From contig NZ_JASNWE010000004.1 in NCBI RefSeq assembly GCF_030283145.1, positions 496,001 to 560,000 on the forward strand: a DNA stretch of 64,000 nt. The letters are read 5' to 3'. This DNA is from Actinomadura xylanilytica (GTDB lineage Bacteria > Actinomycetota > Actinomycetes > Streptosporangiales > Streptosporangiaceae). Below are positions 7,571-16,478 of this stretch, piece by piece. Numbering within the stretch: the first letter of the stretch is position 1; every line of letters begins with the position of its first letter. Below the pieces are notes generated by a model that was given only the letters and a program-made list of their open reading frames with translations, had not been told where the DNA came from and made no database searches. A program made the translations under genes and the position numbers.

Positions 7571-8416
7571 TCAGCGGAAGACGACGGTGCGGTCGCCGTT
7601 CAGCAGGACGCGGTGCTCGGCGTGCCAGCGGACCGCGCGGGCCAGGGCCAGGCACTCCACGTCGCGGCCGACCGCCACCAGCGCCTCGGGGCTGTGCGTG
7701 TGGTCGACGCGGGCGACCTCCTGCTCGATGATCGGCCCCTCGTCCAGGTCGGCGGTCACGTAGTGCGCGGTCGCGCCGATCAGCTTCACTCCGCGGTCGT
7801 GCGCCTGGTGGTAGGGCCGCGCGCCCTTGAAGCTCGGCAGGAACGAGTGGTGGATGTTGATCACCTGGCCGGGCAGCTTGGCGCAGAAGTCGTCCGAGAG
7901 GATCTGCATGTACCGGGCGAGCACCACCAGGTCGGCGTTGTAGTGCTCGACCAGCGTGAGCACCTCGGCCTCCTGCGCGGCCCGGCCGCCGGGCGGGACC
8001 GGCAGGTGGTGGTAGTCGATCCCGTACGACTGGGTGAGGGGACGCAGGTCGGGGTGGTTGGACACGACCGCGGCCACCTCGACGTCGAGCAGCCCGGACC
8101 GCTGCCGGTAGAGCAGGTCGTTCAGGCAGTGGCCGCCCTTCGACACCATGATCAGCATCCGCGGCCGGACGGCGGTGTCGTGCAGCCGCCACTCCAGCCC
8201 GAGCTCGGGCCCCAGCCGGGCGAACGCGCCGCGCAGCTCCCCGTCGTCCCGCACGCCGGGGCCGGCGGCGAACTGCACCCGCATGAAGAAGGTGCCGGTG
8301 TCGCTGAACTGCTGGCTCTCCAGGATGTTGCAGCCGCGCTCGGCCAGCACCCCGGAGACGGCGGCGACGATGCCGGGACGGTCCGGACAGGAGAGCGTCA
8401 GCACGTATTCGGTCAC
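7571..8416 (-). CDS. purU: Formyltetrahydrofolate deformylase
   Basis: The 281-residue protein starts at GTG 8416. An N-terminal ACT domain (residues 1-80, TLSCPDRPGIVAAVSGVLAE, CNILESQQF) is followed by a formyl-transferase-type catalytic domain. This shows VLARYMQILSD, the catalytic Asn/His pair in INIHHSFLPSF, GATAHYVT and the Asp in DLDEGPIIEQ. The enzyme hydrolyses 10-formyl-THF to formate and THF, balancing the one-carbon pool and supplying formate. Length and all active-site motifs are normal. It stands alone, divided from both neighbours by more than 100 bases. Confidence 0.96.
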   Translation of the reverse strand: MTEYVLTLSCPDRPGIVAAVSGVLAERGCNILESQQFSDTGTFFMRVQFAAGPGVRDDGELRGAFARLGPELGLEWRLHDTAVRPRMLIMVSKGGHCLNDLLYRQRSGLLDVEVAAVVSNHPDLRPLTQSYGIDYHHLPVPPGGRAAQEAEVLTLVEHYNADLVVLARYMQILSDDFCAKLPGQVINIHHSFLPSFKGARPYHQAHDRGVKLIGATAHYVTADLDEGPIIEQEVARVDHTHSPEALVAVGRDVECLALARAVRWHAEHRVLLNGDRTVVFR

Positions 8417-8570
8417 AGGACTTCACTTCCACTGCGGGTCGCGGACGGACGGCAACGCTGCTCGCACAGGCCGTCCAGGCTGGGGAAACGAGCTTACGCC
8501 GCGCTCCCCGCTCCGGCGGCCACACCACCCGTCACCTTCGCAACCAGCCGCCGCCCGGCCGGGCCGCCTG

Positions 8571-10178
8571 TCACGCGGGCTGGACGCCGGGACGGCGGTC
8601 CTCGACCACGAAGCTCGCCCGGGTGGAGACCGGAGCGCCCGGCCTGGTGACGTAGGGCATGACGCGGAAGTCGCTGCGCCAGCGCTCGCGGTTCACGTTG
8701 ACCCTGATGTAGCCGCGCTGGGCGTTGAAGAACTTCAAGTGCGGGTTGGCGGCCAGGAACCGTCGGCCGAGGTCGTCGACGTCGGCGCCGTCGCCGCCGC
8801 TGGTGACCGACGTCGCGACGAACTCACTCGCGGTGGTCGGGGATCCCGGGTCGGCGTGGTCGCGCTTGAGGTCGGTCGCGTAGTTCTGGTGCCGGTCGGC
8901 CGACAGCACCACCAGGTTCCGGACGCCCTGGTCGCGGGCGGCGGCGAGGACGCGGTCGCGGTCGGCCGCGTAGCCGTCCCACGGGTCGACCCACACGTCG
9001 TGGCCGGGCCCGGCGTCCCAGTCGGTCTCGGCCATCGGCACCTGGTTGCCGAGGATCTGCCAGCGCGCCTTCGACTTCCCGAAGCCGTCCAGCAGCCAGC
9101 GCCGCTGGTCCGCGCCGAGGATCGTGCGGGAGGCGTCGAAGCGCTCGTCGCAGTCGGCGGTCCGGCCGGTGCCGTTCCCGTAGGAGCAGGCCTGGATGTC
9201 GCGGTGCTGCCGGGTGTCGATCATCGTGAGATCGGCCAGCCGCCCGTACGCCAGCCTGCGGTGCAGCCGGATGCTCGGGCCGGACGGAAGCTGCGAGCGG
9301 CGCAGCGGCAGGTTCTCGTAGAACGCCTGGAACGCCGCCGCGCGGCGGCGCGCGAACTCGGCCGGGTCGGGATCGGGGTTCCGGCCGGCGATGACCCTCG
9401 GACCGGCCCAGTCGTTGACCACCTCGTGGTCGTCCAGCGTGTGCACGAACGGGAACAGGGCGTGCGCCCGCTGGAGCGGCGCCTCGGCCTTGTACAGCGA
9501 GTACTGGAGCCGGTAGCGGGCCAGGTCGAAGGCCTCGGTGCCGAACTGCGGCGGCACGGCCACGCCCCGCTTGTTGTCGGCGGTGATCTCGTACTCGTAG
9601 ATGTAGTCGCCGAGGTGCACGATCAGGTCGAGGTCCTCGGCGGCCATGTGGTCGTAGGCGGTGAAGTAGCCGTCCTGCCATGCCTGGCAGGAGGCGAACG
9701 CGACGTTCAGCTCGCGCGGGTCCGACATCGCCGCGGGCATCGTCCGGGTGCGTCCGATGGGCGAGATGTCGTCCGCGCGGAACCGGTAGAAGTACTCGCG
9801 CCCCGGCTCCAGGCCGCGGATCTCCGGGTGCACCGAGTGGCCGAGCTCGGGCGTCGCCACCGCGGCACCGCGCCGGACGACGCGGCGGAACCGTTCGTCG
9901 AGCGCCACCTCGTACTCGACCTTGACCCGCTTGGCGGGCATGCCGCCGTGCCCGTCGGGGGCGAACGGGTCGGGCGCGAGCCGGGTCCACAGGACGAAGC
10001 CGTCCGGCAGCGGGTCGCCGGAGGCCACTCCGAGGGTGAACGGGTCGCCCTTGCGGCGGGCGAACGCGTTCGCGCCCTCCCCGCCGAGGACCCCGGTGCC
10101 GAGCACGACGGCCGCCGCGCCCGCCCCGCCGAGGCCGAGCAGCCGGCGTCGTGACATTGAACCCGCATGCGATGACAT
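8571..10178 (-). CDS. phoD: Secreted alkaline phosphatase D (PhoD), Tat exported
   Basis: The product is 535 residues. The start at 10178 has GGGAGAG upstream. A twin-arginine signal peptide is clear (SRRRLLGLGGAGAAAVVL, cleavage near residue 40). The mature protein has the PhoD N-terminal domain (TLGVASGDPLPDGFVLWTRLAP) and the metallophosphatase core (FASCQAWQDGYFTAY, LIVHLGDYIYEYE, TLDDHEVVNDWAG, ILGNQVPMAETDW, VLSADRHQNYATDL). PhoD is a Ca/Fe phosphodiesterase and phosphomonoesterase that releases phosphate outside the cell. In streptomycetes it is under PhoP control, and a repeat upstream (10250-10282) may be the matching site. Confidence 0.95.
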   Translation of the reverse strand: MSSHAGSMSRRRLLGLGGAGAAAVVLGTGVLGGEGANAFARRKGDPFTLGVASGDPLPDGFVLWTRLAPDPFAPDGHGGMPAKRVKVEYEVALDERFRRVVRRGAAVATPELGHSVHPEIRGLEPGREYFYRFRADDISPIGRTRTMPAAMSDPRELNVAFASCQAWQDGYFTAYDHMAAEDLDLIVHLGDYIYEYEITADNKRGVAVPPQFGTEAFDLARYRLQYSLYKAEAPLQRAHALFPFVHTLDDHEVVNDWAGPRVIAGRNPDPDPAEFARRRAAAFQAFYENLPLRRSQLPSGPSIRLHRRLAYGRLADLTMIDTRQHRDIQACSYGNGTGRTADCDERFDASRTILGADQRRWLLDGFGKSKARWQILGNQVPMAETDWDAGPGHDVWVDPWDGYAADRDRVLAAARDQGVRNLVVLSADRHQNYATDLKRDHADPGSPTTASEFVATSVTSGGDGADVDDLGRRFLAANPHLKFFNAQRGYIRVNVNRERWRSDFRVMPYVTRPGAPVSTRASFVVEDRRPGVQPA

Positions 10179-10249
10179 CGGCTCTCCCGCCTCAAGGTTG
10201 ATCGGGGATCAGCCAACCCCACACCCGGCGTGCCCGTCGATAGCGTCTC

Positions 10250-10282
10250 GGTGAACATCACGGATCACAGGGTGAACATCAC
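10250..10282 (-). promoter_or_regulatory. PHO-box-like direct repeat upstream of phoD
   Basis: The 12-mer GGTGAACATCAC occurs twice, at 10250-10261 and 10271-10282, 21 bases apart. On the minus strand (phoD sense) each reads GTGATGTTCACC, containing the GTTCACC core of actinobacterial PhoP boxes. A further GTTCAG core lies just upstream at 10284-10292. Known PHO boxes use 11-base units, so the expected distance is 22, not 21; the match is therefore imperfect. The region 10285-10345 is the most AT-rich stretch near here and probably holds the promoters of phoD and the divergent esterase. Confidence 0.45.
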
Positions 10283-10410
10283 AGGTCTGAACGTTAAAAT
10301 GCGCCCAATAATGAGTTAAGTTCACTAATCATCACAAGAACTTCACATTCTCATCCGCCCGCCTACCCGTCAGTAGTTTGGCTTGGGCGTCACCGGTTAG
10401 ATTCGCCGGC

Positions 10411-11391
10411 ATGCGGCGAACGCGGCGAATCCCCCACCTGTCACCGGCACTCGTCCTCTCCCTCGTCCTCTGCCTCGCCCTCGCGCTGTCGGCCTGCGAC
10501 GGCACCAGGAACGACGCCGGTACGCCCGGCAAGGGCAAGAGCGACGACCGGCGGCCCGCGACCGTGCAGGGCATCCCCACGGACGCCGGCACGCACAAGC
10601 AGAAGATGGGCGTCGGCACCGTCGGCCACCGCGAGTTCCTGCTGCACGTCCCGTCCAAGGTCGCCGGGGGGAAGTGGCGGGGCGGCAGACCCGCCGCCCC
10701 GCCCCCGCTGGTCATCGCGCTGCACGGCGGCCTCGCCACGATGGGCCAGATGCGGTCGCTGACCGGCTTCGACGGCCTGTCCGACGAGCAGGGGTTCCTG
10801 GTCGCCTACCCCGACGGGTTCATGACCACGTGGAACGCGGGCGACTGCTGCGGCGCGGCGAAGGTCGCGGGCACCGACGACGTCGGCTTCCTGACCAAGC
10901 TGATCGACAAGCTGACCGGCGCCGGGCTGGCCGACCCGGACCGGGTCTACGTCACCGGATTCTCCAACGGCGCCGGGATGGCCTACCGGCTGGCCTGCGA
11001 GAAGCCCGGCAAGGTCGCCGCGATCGGGGTGGTCGAGGGCGCGCTGGTCACCAGGTGCGACCCGGGCCGGCCGGTCTCTGCGATGATCTTCCACGGGACG
11101 GCGGACCGCAACGTCCCGTTCAACGGCGGCGGGCGGCGCGACTTCAACGACGGCAGCCCGTTCCCGCCGGTCTCGCAGGCGGTGGAGTTCTGGCGCCGGC
11201 TCGCGCACCTGCCCGAGCCCACCCGGAGGGTGAAGGCCCTGGGCGGCGACACCGACTGCAACGCGACCGGGAAGGGCGCGGGCGGCGCCGAGGTGACGTT
11301 CTGCAAGATCGAGGGCGGGACGCACCGCTGGCCGTCCGGTGCCGGCGCCCTGCTCTGGGACTTCTTCTCGGCGCACCCCCGCACCCGCTAG
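10411..11391 (+). CDS. Lipoprotein esterase of the PHB depolymerase/feruloyl esterase (LpqC-like) family
   Basis: The protein has 326 residues from ATG 10411. A basic start and hydrophobic stretch end in the lipobox LSAC with Cys 29 as the lipidation site, so the protein is likely anchored outside the membrane. The catalytic domain has HGGLATMGQM (oxyanion region), GDCCGAAKVAGTDDVGFL, the nucleophile elbow GFSNGAGM, and a late His in GGTHRWP, all typical of the poly(3-hydroxybutyrate) depolymerase / esterase family that includes mycobacterial LpqC. It hydrolyses an ester substrate of unknown identity. It is divergent from phoD and may share its intergenic control region. Confidence 0.85.
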   Translation: MRRTRRIPHLSPALVLSLVLCLALALSACDGTRNDAGTPGKGKSDDRRPATVQGIPTDAGTHKQKMGVGTVGHREFLLHVPSKVAGGKWRGGRPAAPPPLVIALHGGLATMGQMRSLTGFDGLSDEQGFLVAYPDGFMTTWNAGDCCGAAKVAGTDDVGFLTKLIDKLTGAGLADPDRVYVTGFSNGAGMAYRLACEKPGKVAAIGVVEGALVTRCDPGRPVSAMIFHGTADRNVPFNGGGRRDFNDGSPFPPVSQAVEFWRRLAHLPEPTRRVKALGGDTDCNATGKGAGGAEVTFCKIEGGTHRWPSGAGALLWDFFSAHPRTR

Positions 11392-11419
11392 GGATGTGAA
11401 GTCTTTTCACGTTCGCGGT

Positions 11420-11425
11420 TATTGT
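11420..11425 (+). promoter_or_regulatory. -10 element for a leaderless transcript of the aldolase gene
   Basis: TATTGT ends six bases before the GTG at 11432. There is no ribosome binding site, but this spacing is what is expected when transcription starts at the first base of the codon. A short inverted repeat GTGAA-N5-TTCAC sits just upstream at 11396-11410. Confidence 0.4.
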
Positions 11426-11431
11426 GGCACT

Positions 11432-12625
11432 GTGACTGACATGAACCTCCGGGACCGCTACGACGCCGCGACCGCCGAGCTCGAAGCTCCGTTCGCGGTC
11501 GTCGACCTGCGGGCCTTCCGGGCCAACGCCGCCGACCTCGTCCGCCGCGCCGCGGGCAAGCCGATCCGGGTGGCGAGCAAGTCGGTGCGGTGCCGCGCGC
11601 TCCTGGACGAGGTCCTGGCGATGGACGGGTTCGCCGGGATCATGGCGTTCACCCTCGGCGAGGCCCTCTGGCTCGCCCAGGAACGGGCCGGCGAGGACAT
11701 CCTGGTCGCCTACCCGACCACCGACCGCACCGCCATCGCCGAGCTCGCCGCCGACGAGCACGCCGCCCGCACCATCACCCTCATGGTCGACTCCCCCGAG
11801 CACCTCGACCTGATCGAGCGGGCCGCCGGCGACGCCCGGATCCGCGTCTGCATCGACATCGACGCCTCCTACCGGATGCTCGGCGCCCGGGTCCGGCTCG
11901 GCGCACTGCGCTCCCCGCTGCGCACCCCGGCCGAGGTCGGCGCGCTGGCCGAGCTGATCCTCAAGCGCCCCGGCCTCGCCCTGGTCGGCCTGATGGCCTA
12001 CGAGTCGCAGATCGCCGGCGTCGGCGACACCCCGCCCGGCAACGCCACGATGGGCCGCGTCATCCGCACCATGCAGCAGCGGTCCCGGCTCGAACTGGCC
12101 CGCCGCCGCGCCGCCATCGTCCGGGCCGTCCGCGAGCTGACCGACCTGGAGTTCGTCAACGGCGGCGGTACCGGCAGCGTGGAGAAGACCGCCGCCGAAC
12201 GCGCCGTCACCGAGGTCGCCGCCGGTTCCGGCCTCTACCAGCCGCACCTGTTCGACTACTACTCCAACTTCCGCGGCCGTCCCGCCGCGCTGTTCGCCCT
12301 GCCGGTCGTCCGGCGGCCGGGATCCGGCGTCGTCACCTGCCTCGGCGGCGGCTACCTCGGGTCCGGTCCCGCCGACCGGATCCGGCTCCCCCAGCCCTAC
12401 CTGCCGACCGGCCTCGCCTACGACCCGCGGGAGGGCGCCGGCGAGGTCCAGACCCCGCTGCTCGGCGCCGCCGCCGACCTCCTCCAGGTCGGCGACCGCG
12501 TCTGGTTCCGGCACACCAAGGCCGGTGAGCTGTGCGAGCGCTTCGCCGCCCTCCACCTCATCGACGGCGACCGGCACGTCCGCACCGTCCCCACCTACCG
12601 GGGCGAGGGCCGGACGTTCCTGTGA
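11432..12625 (+). CDS. Alanine-racemase-fold amino acid deaminase/aldolase
   Basis: The gene encodes 397 residues from GTG 11432 (or ATG 11441 three codons later). The N-terminal half is a PLP-binding TIM barrel of the alanine racemase/D-threonine aldolase class: the PLP lysine in PIRVASKSVRC, then GFAGIMAFTLGEALWLA, VCIDIDASYRMLGARVRLG, and the phosphate-binding NGGGTGSVEKTA. The C-terminal part resembles the D-serine dehydratase-like metal-binding domain (VVTCLGGGYLGSG, LQVGDRVWFRHTKAGE). It probably cleaves or deaminates a D-amino acid or beta-hydroxy amino acid; the substrate cannot be told from sequence. It is probably a single-gene, leaderless transcript. Confidence 0.85.
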   Translation: MTDMNLRDRYDAATAELEAPFAVVDLRAFRANAADLVRRAAGKPIRVASKSVRCRALLDEVLAMDGFAGIMAFTLGEALWLAQERAGEDILVAYPTTDRTAIAELAADEHAARTITLMVDSPEHLDLIERAAGDARIRVCIDIDASYRMLGARVRLGALRSPLRTPAEVGALAELILKRPGLALVGLMAYESQIAGVGDTPPGNATMGRVIRTMQQRSRLELARRRAAIVRAVRELTDLEFVNGGGTGSVEKTAAERAVTEVAAGSGLYQPHLFDYYSNFRGRPAALFALPVVRRPGSGVVTCLGGGYLGSGPADRIRLPQPYLPTGLAYDPREGAGEVQTPLLGAAADLLQVGDRVWFRHTKAGELCERFAALHLIDGDRHVRTVPTYRGEGRTFL

Positions 12626-12726
12626 CCGCGGGCCGGCGGCCCGGCCGGTCCCCCGCGGGTCGGCGGAGGCGACGGGCAGGACGGGTCCGGCCGATCTTGG
12701 GGTGACCGGTCCCGGCCGGCACCGGC

Positions 12727-12732
12727 TAGGTT
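12727..12732 (+). promoter_or_regulatory. -10 element, leaderless start of the SIMPL gene
   Basis: TAGGTT ends seven bases before the ATG at 12740, and no ribosome binding site is present. The geometry fits leaderless transcription. Confidence 0.45.
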
Positions 12733-12739
12733 GGCCGGT

Positions 12740-13405
12740 ATGAGCGACGCCCCTGTGATCAGCGTCCGCGGCGAGGCCGTCGTGATGGCCGAACCCGAGA
12801 TCGCCCTGCTCTCGGTGCACGTCCAGTCGCACGAGAGCGAGCGCCGCCCCGCGCTGGACCGCCTGGTCGAACGGAACCAGCGCTGCCTCGACCTGGTCAG
12901 GTCCTACGGTGAGGCGATCGAGAAGCTGGAGACCGGCGAGCTGTCGATCACCCCGCTGATCAAGTACCGCCGCCGCGAGGGCGACATCCGCGCCTACCAG
13001 GGCACCGTCCAGATCAAGGTCACCATCAGCGACTTCACCGTGCTCGGCGAGCTGGTCACCCGGCTCGGCGACCTGGAGCGCACCTCCGTCGACGGCCCCG
13101 CCTGGGCGCTGCGGCGCGACAGCGAGGTGCACGGCCGGGCCGCGCGGCAGGCGGCGCACGAGGCGGTCGCCCGCGCCCGCAGCTACGCCGAGGCGCTCGG
13201 CTGCCGGCTCACCGGCCTGGTCGAGCTCTCCGACGAGGGCCTCGGCGACCGGCCGGGCCCGGTCATGCCGATGGCCCTCGGCATGGCCGCGGCGGCGGGC
13301 CCGGGCGGCGACGAGCCCGAGGCGATCGACCTCGAACCCGCCGCCCAGACCGTCCGGGCCGCCGTCGAGGCCCGGTTCACCGCCACCGCCCCTGACCTGG
13401 GCTGA
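12740..13405 (+). CDS. SIMPL (DUF541) domain protein
   Basis: The 221-residue protein starts at ATG 12740. It opens with ISVRGEAVVMAEPEIALLSVHV, the signature beta strand of SIMPL/DUF541 domains, and continues with LETGELSITPLIKYRRREG, IRAYQGTVQIKVTI and a helical part with AAHEAVARARSYAEALGC. There is no signal peptide, unlike many periplasmic members, so it is likely cytoplasmic. The family has no clear biochemical role; members are linked to stress resistance and to kinase complexes in mammals. It lies 23 bases before the PfkB gene and may be cotranscribed with it. Confidence 0.85.
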   Translation: MSDAPVISVRGEAVVMAEPEIALLSVHVQSHESERRPALDRLVERNQRCLDLVRSYGEAIEKLETGELSITPLIKYRRREGDIRAYQGTVQIKVTISDFTVLGELVTRLGDLERTSVDGPAWALRRDSEVHGRAARQAAHEAVARARSYAEALGCRLTGLVELSDEGLGDRPGPVMPMALGMAAAAGPGGDEPEAIDLEPAAQTVRAAVEARFTATAPDLG

Positions 13406-13428
13406 CGGCCGGACACGAGCGGGGACCG

Positions 13429-14679
13429 ATGACCGAGCCGCACACGCCACCGCCTTCCGGCGCCCCTTCCCCGCCCATGCCCCCGGCGCCCGGGGACGTG
13501 CTGGCGCCGCCGGCGCTCCGCGACCCCTGCACCGAGCGCGGCCCCGCCGGCGCGCTGCTGCGCGCGGGCGGCCGGGCCGGCTCCGCGGCCGGACGCGAGG
13601 CCGGCGCCCACGAGCTGGACGTCTTCCTGACCGGCCAGGTCTTCATGGACATGATCTTCACCGGGCTGCCCGGCCTGCCCCCGCCCGGCACCGAGCTGGT
13701 CACCGACGGCCTCGGCTCGGCCCCCGGCGGCGTCGCCAACATCGCCGTGGCGATGAGCCGGCTCGGGCTGCGCACCGGCCTCGCCGCCGCGTTCGGCGAC
13801 GACCTGTTCGGCGCCTACCTCTGGCGCACCCTCGCCGAGCAGGAGGACGTCGCGCTGCACTGGTCCCGGCGCATCGGCGGCTGGTCCACCCCGGTGACGG
13901 TGTCGCTCGCGTACGCGTCCGACCGCAGCATGGTCACCTACAGCCCCCCGCTGCCCGGCACCGTCCGCGCCGCGGGCGGAGCGGGCGGGACGGCCGGGGC
14001 CGGCGGCGCGGCGGGCCTGGCCGACGACCTGCGGACCGCGCCGCCCAGCGCCGCGACCTGCTTCGTCGACATCGACCGGCCCGTCCCCGACTGGGCCCTG
14101 GCGATGCGGCGCACCGGCGCGCTGGTCTTCGCCGACCTCGGCTGGGACCCCACCGAGACCTGGTCCACCGACGTGCTCGACCGCCTCGCGCACGTCGACG
14201 TGTTCCTGCCCAACGCGGTCGAGGCGATGGCCTACACCCGGACCGGCACACCCGAGGAGGCGCTCACCGCGCTCGCCGGGCGGGTCCCGGTCGTCGTGGT
14301 CAAGCAGGGCGCGCGCGGCGCCATCGCGATCGACTCCGCCACCGGCGAACGGGCCGCCGCCCCCGCCCTGCCCGTCGAGGCGCTCGACCCGACCGGCGCG
14401 GGCGACGTGTTCGCCGCCGGGTTCGTGTTCGGCACCCTGGCCGGATGGCCGCTCGACCGGCGGCTGCGCTTCGCCAACCTGTGCGCCGGACTGTCGGTGC
14501 GGCACCACAGCGGCTCGCTCGGCGCCCCCTGCTGGGGCGAGATCGCCGCGTTCGGCGAGGACGGCGAGGTGCCGCCCGAGGTGCTGGAGCAGTACGCCTT
14601 CGTCATCCCCTACATCCCCGAGACCGAGCTCGACCGCGGCGCCGACTCCGTCGCCCGCGCCGCGCCGACGCTCCGCTAG
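13429..14679 (+). CDS. PfkB family carbohydrate kinase
   Basis: The product is 416 residues. The first 60 residues are a Pro/Ala/Gly-rich extension absent from typical members. The PfkB fold then starts with LDVFLTGQVFMDMIFTGLP, the first signature GGVANIAVAMSRLGL and GDDLFGAYL. The second signature DPTGAGDVFAAGFVFG carries the catalytic Asp in GAGD. The enzyme phosphorylates a sugar or nucleoside with ATP. The GH4 glycosidase gene starts 28 bases downstream, so the two probably form one sugar-processing operon, although no transporter gene is adjacent. The substrate is unknown. Confidence 0.9.
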   Translation: MTEPHTPPPSGAPSPPMPPAPGDVLAPPALRDPCTERGPAGALLRAGGRAGSAAGREAGAHELDVFLTGQVFMDMIFTGLPGLPPPGTELVTDGLGSAPGGVANIAVAMSRLGLRTGLAAAFGDDLFGAYLWRTLAEQEDVALHWSRRIGGWSTPVTVSLAYASDRSMVTYSPPLPGTVRAAGGAGGTAGAGGAAGLADDLRTAPPSAATCFVDIDRPVPDWALAMRRTGALVFADLGWDPTETWSTDVLDRLAHVDVFLPNAVEAMAYTRTGTPEEALTALAGRVPVVVVKQGARGAIAIDSATGERAAAPALPVEALDPTGAGDVFAAGFVFGTLAGWPLDRRLRFANLCAGLSVRHHSGSLGAPCWGEIAAFGEDGEVPPEVLEQYAFVIPYIPETELDRGADSVARAAPTLR

Positions 14680-14707
14680 AGGCACGAGGCCAGACGCTAG
14701 GAGGACT

Positions 14708-15979
14708 GTGAAGATCGCGATCATCGGAGCGGGCAGCGGCTACCTGCCCGGAGTACTCCGGGGCCTGCTGCACCGCGCCGGCGACCTGGCCGGCACCGAG
14801 CTGGCCTTCCACGACGTCGACGAACCCCATCTGGCGATGATGGCCCGGCTGGGGCGGAACATGTTCGCCGCGCGCGGCGCCGCCCTCACCGTCACCGCGC
14901 ACACCTCCCTCAAGCCCGCCCTCGACGGCGCCGCCTACGTGTTCACCACGTTCCGTCCCGGCGGGATGGCAGGCCGGCACCTCGACGAGTCGATCCCGCT
15001 GAAGCACGGCGTCGTCGGCCAGGAGACCGCGGGCCCCGGCGGCTTCCTGATGGCGTGCCGCTCGGTCCCCGTCCTGCTGGAGATCGCCGCCGCCGCGGAC
15101 CCCGGCGCCTGGATCGTCAACTACACCAACCCCACCAACGTCGTCACCGACGCCGTCCTCCGGCACACCGACGCCAAGATCATCGGCCTCTGCGACCAGC
15201 ACGTCGGCGACACCGAGATGTGGGCCGAGCTGCTCGGGCTCCCCTTCGACCGGCTGGAGGCCGACTGGATCGGCCTCAACCACGCCACCTGGGCGACCCG
15301 GCTCCGGCTCGACGGCGCCGAGGTCGACCTCCCCGCCCTGCTGGAGGGTCTCGACGTGCCCGGCGGCGGCGCGACGCCCTGGCGCGATCCGTCCCGCATG
15401 GCCGAACTCGCCAGGGCGCTCGGGTTCCTGCCCAACTCCTACTCCAAGTACTACTTCTTCCACGACGAGGTCGTCCGCGAGCTGCGCGAGAAGGGCACCA
15501 CCCGGGCCGAGGACATCCAGGCGATGCTGCCCGCCTACTACGCGCAGGTCGCCGCCGAGTCCGGCCGCTCCGACCCCGACCCGAGCCGCGAGCGCGGCGG
15601 CGGCGAGCACGGCGAGTTCGCGGTCGACACCATCTGCGCCCTGCACCGCGACGAGAACCGCCGCATGATCGTCAACACCCGCAACAACGGAGCGATCGCC
15701 TCCCTCGAGGCGGACGCCGTGGTGGAGGTGCCCGCCCTCGTCGGACGCGCCGGTCCCGTCCCGCTCACCATGGGCGCGCTGCCCCGTCCCGTCCGCGGCC
15801 TCACCCAGGCGATCCACGAGTACGAGCGGCTCGCCGCCGACGCCGCCGTCACCGGTGACCGGCGCACCGCGCTCCAGGCCCTGATGGCGCACCCGTTCGT
15901 CCGCAGCAAGCACACCGCCGAGAAGATCCTCGACGAGGGCCTGGCCGCGCACCGCGCCCATCTCCCCCAGTTCGCCTGA
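14708..15979 (+). CDS. Family 4 glycoside hydrolase (NAD/Mn-dependent 6-phospho-glycosidase type)
   Basis: The gene encodes 423 residues from GTG 14708 after AGGAGG. The Rossmann start KIAIIGAGSGYLPGVLRGLL is followed by GH4 landmarks: FTTFRPGGMAGR, IVNYTNPTNVVTDA, the metal-binding Cys in IGLCDQHVGD, and the metal His in GLNHATWATRL. C-terminally there is NSYSKYYFFHDE and VEVPALVGRAGPVPL. GH4 enzymes act through NAD-assisted oxidation and elimination and usually take phosphorylated disaccharides. Pairing with a PfkB kinase fits a pathway in which sugars are phosphorylated after cleavage or before it. The exact sugar is unknown. Confidence 0.9.
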   Translation: MKIAIIGAGSGYLPGVLRGLLHRAGDLAGTELAFHDVDEPHLAMMARLGRNMFAARGAALTVTAHTSLKPALDGAAYVFTTFRPGGMAGRHLDESIPLKHGVVGQETAGPGGFLMACRSVPVLLEIAAAADPGAWIVNYTNPTNVVTDAVLRHTDAKIIGLCDQHVGDTEMWAELLGLPFDRLEADWIGLNHATWATRLRLDGAEVDLPALLEGLDVPGGGATPWRDPSRMAELARALGFLPNSYSKYYFFHDEVVRELREKGTTRAEDIQAMLPAYYAQVAAESGRSDPDPSRERGGGEHGEFAVDTICALHRDENRRMIVNTRNNGAIASLEADAVVEVPALVGRAGPVPLTMGALPRPVRGLTQAIHEYERLAADAAVTGDRRTALQALMAHPFVRSKHTAEKILDEGLAAHRAHLPQFA

Positions 15980-15999
15980 GCGCCTCCCCCGGACGCGAA

Positions 16000-16032
16000 G
16001 AGGCGCCGCCCGCGGAACGCGGACGGCGCCTC
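16000..16032. terminator. Bidirectional hairpin between GH4 gene and DUF3618 gene
   Basis: The arms GAGGCGCCG (16000-16008) and CGGCGCCTC (16024-16032) form a 9-bp GC stem with a 15-base loop between two convergent genes. No long T-run follows, as is usual in high-GC actinomycetes. Confidence 0.55.
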
Positions 16033-16045
16033 CAGGGGGCCGGGA

Positions 16046-16351
16046 TCAGCGGCGGCGCTTGCGCCGCCACAGGAGCAGGACGGTGAGCCCCGCGGCCACG
16101 CCGACGCCCGCGAGCACCACCCGGCGGTCGATCGCGCCCGGCTCGCCGTCCCCGGACTCGGCCGGCGCCACCATCGACTGGACGGTCTTGACGACCTGAC
16201 CGGCCTCTTCCTTCAGGCGCTCGGCTCCGCGATGCGCGACGTTCCTCGGGTTGACCCGCTCCGCCAGCTCGTCGATGTTGCGGGCGAGCTCCAAGCGGGT
16301 GCGTTCGATCTCCCGCTCCAGCGCCTCCGGGTCGCGGGCCCTGTCAGCCAT
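16046..16351 (-). CDS. DUF3618 membrane-anchored protein
   Basis: The 101-residue protein starts at ATG 16351 with AAGGA upstream. The N-terminus matches DUF3618: DPEALEREIERTRLELARNIDELAERVNP can be recognised across residues 7-35 as an amphipathic helix. There is a middle linker and a C-terminal transmembrane helix (VVLAGVGVAAGLTVLLLW) ending in RRKRRR. It is a tail-anchored-like cytoplasmic helix protein, with topology similar to ElaB/YqjD-like ribosome- or stress-associated proteins. The function is unknown. Confidence 0.8.
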   Translation of the reverse strand: MADRARDPEALEREIERTRLELARNIDELAERVNPRNVAHRGAERLKEEAGQVVKTVQSMVAPAESGDGEPGAIDRRVVLAGVGVAAGLTVLLLWRRKRRR

Positions 16352-16478
16352 GCCGTGTCCTTATCGTTCGAGCATCAGCGACGCATGATCCGAATAGTGT
16401 CGCAGGTCTTCCCGGGAAACGCCCGCCCCACCCCAGCCGGTACGGTGGACCCGACCATCCCAGCGAAAGGCGGAACTG

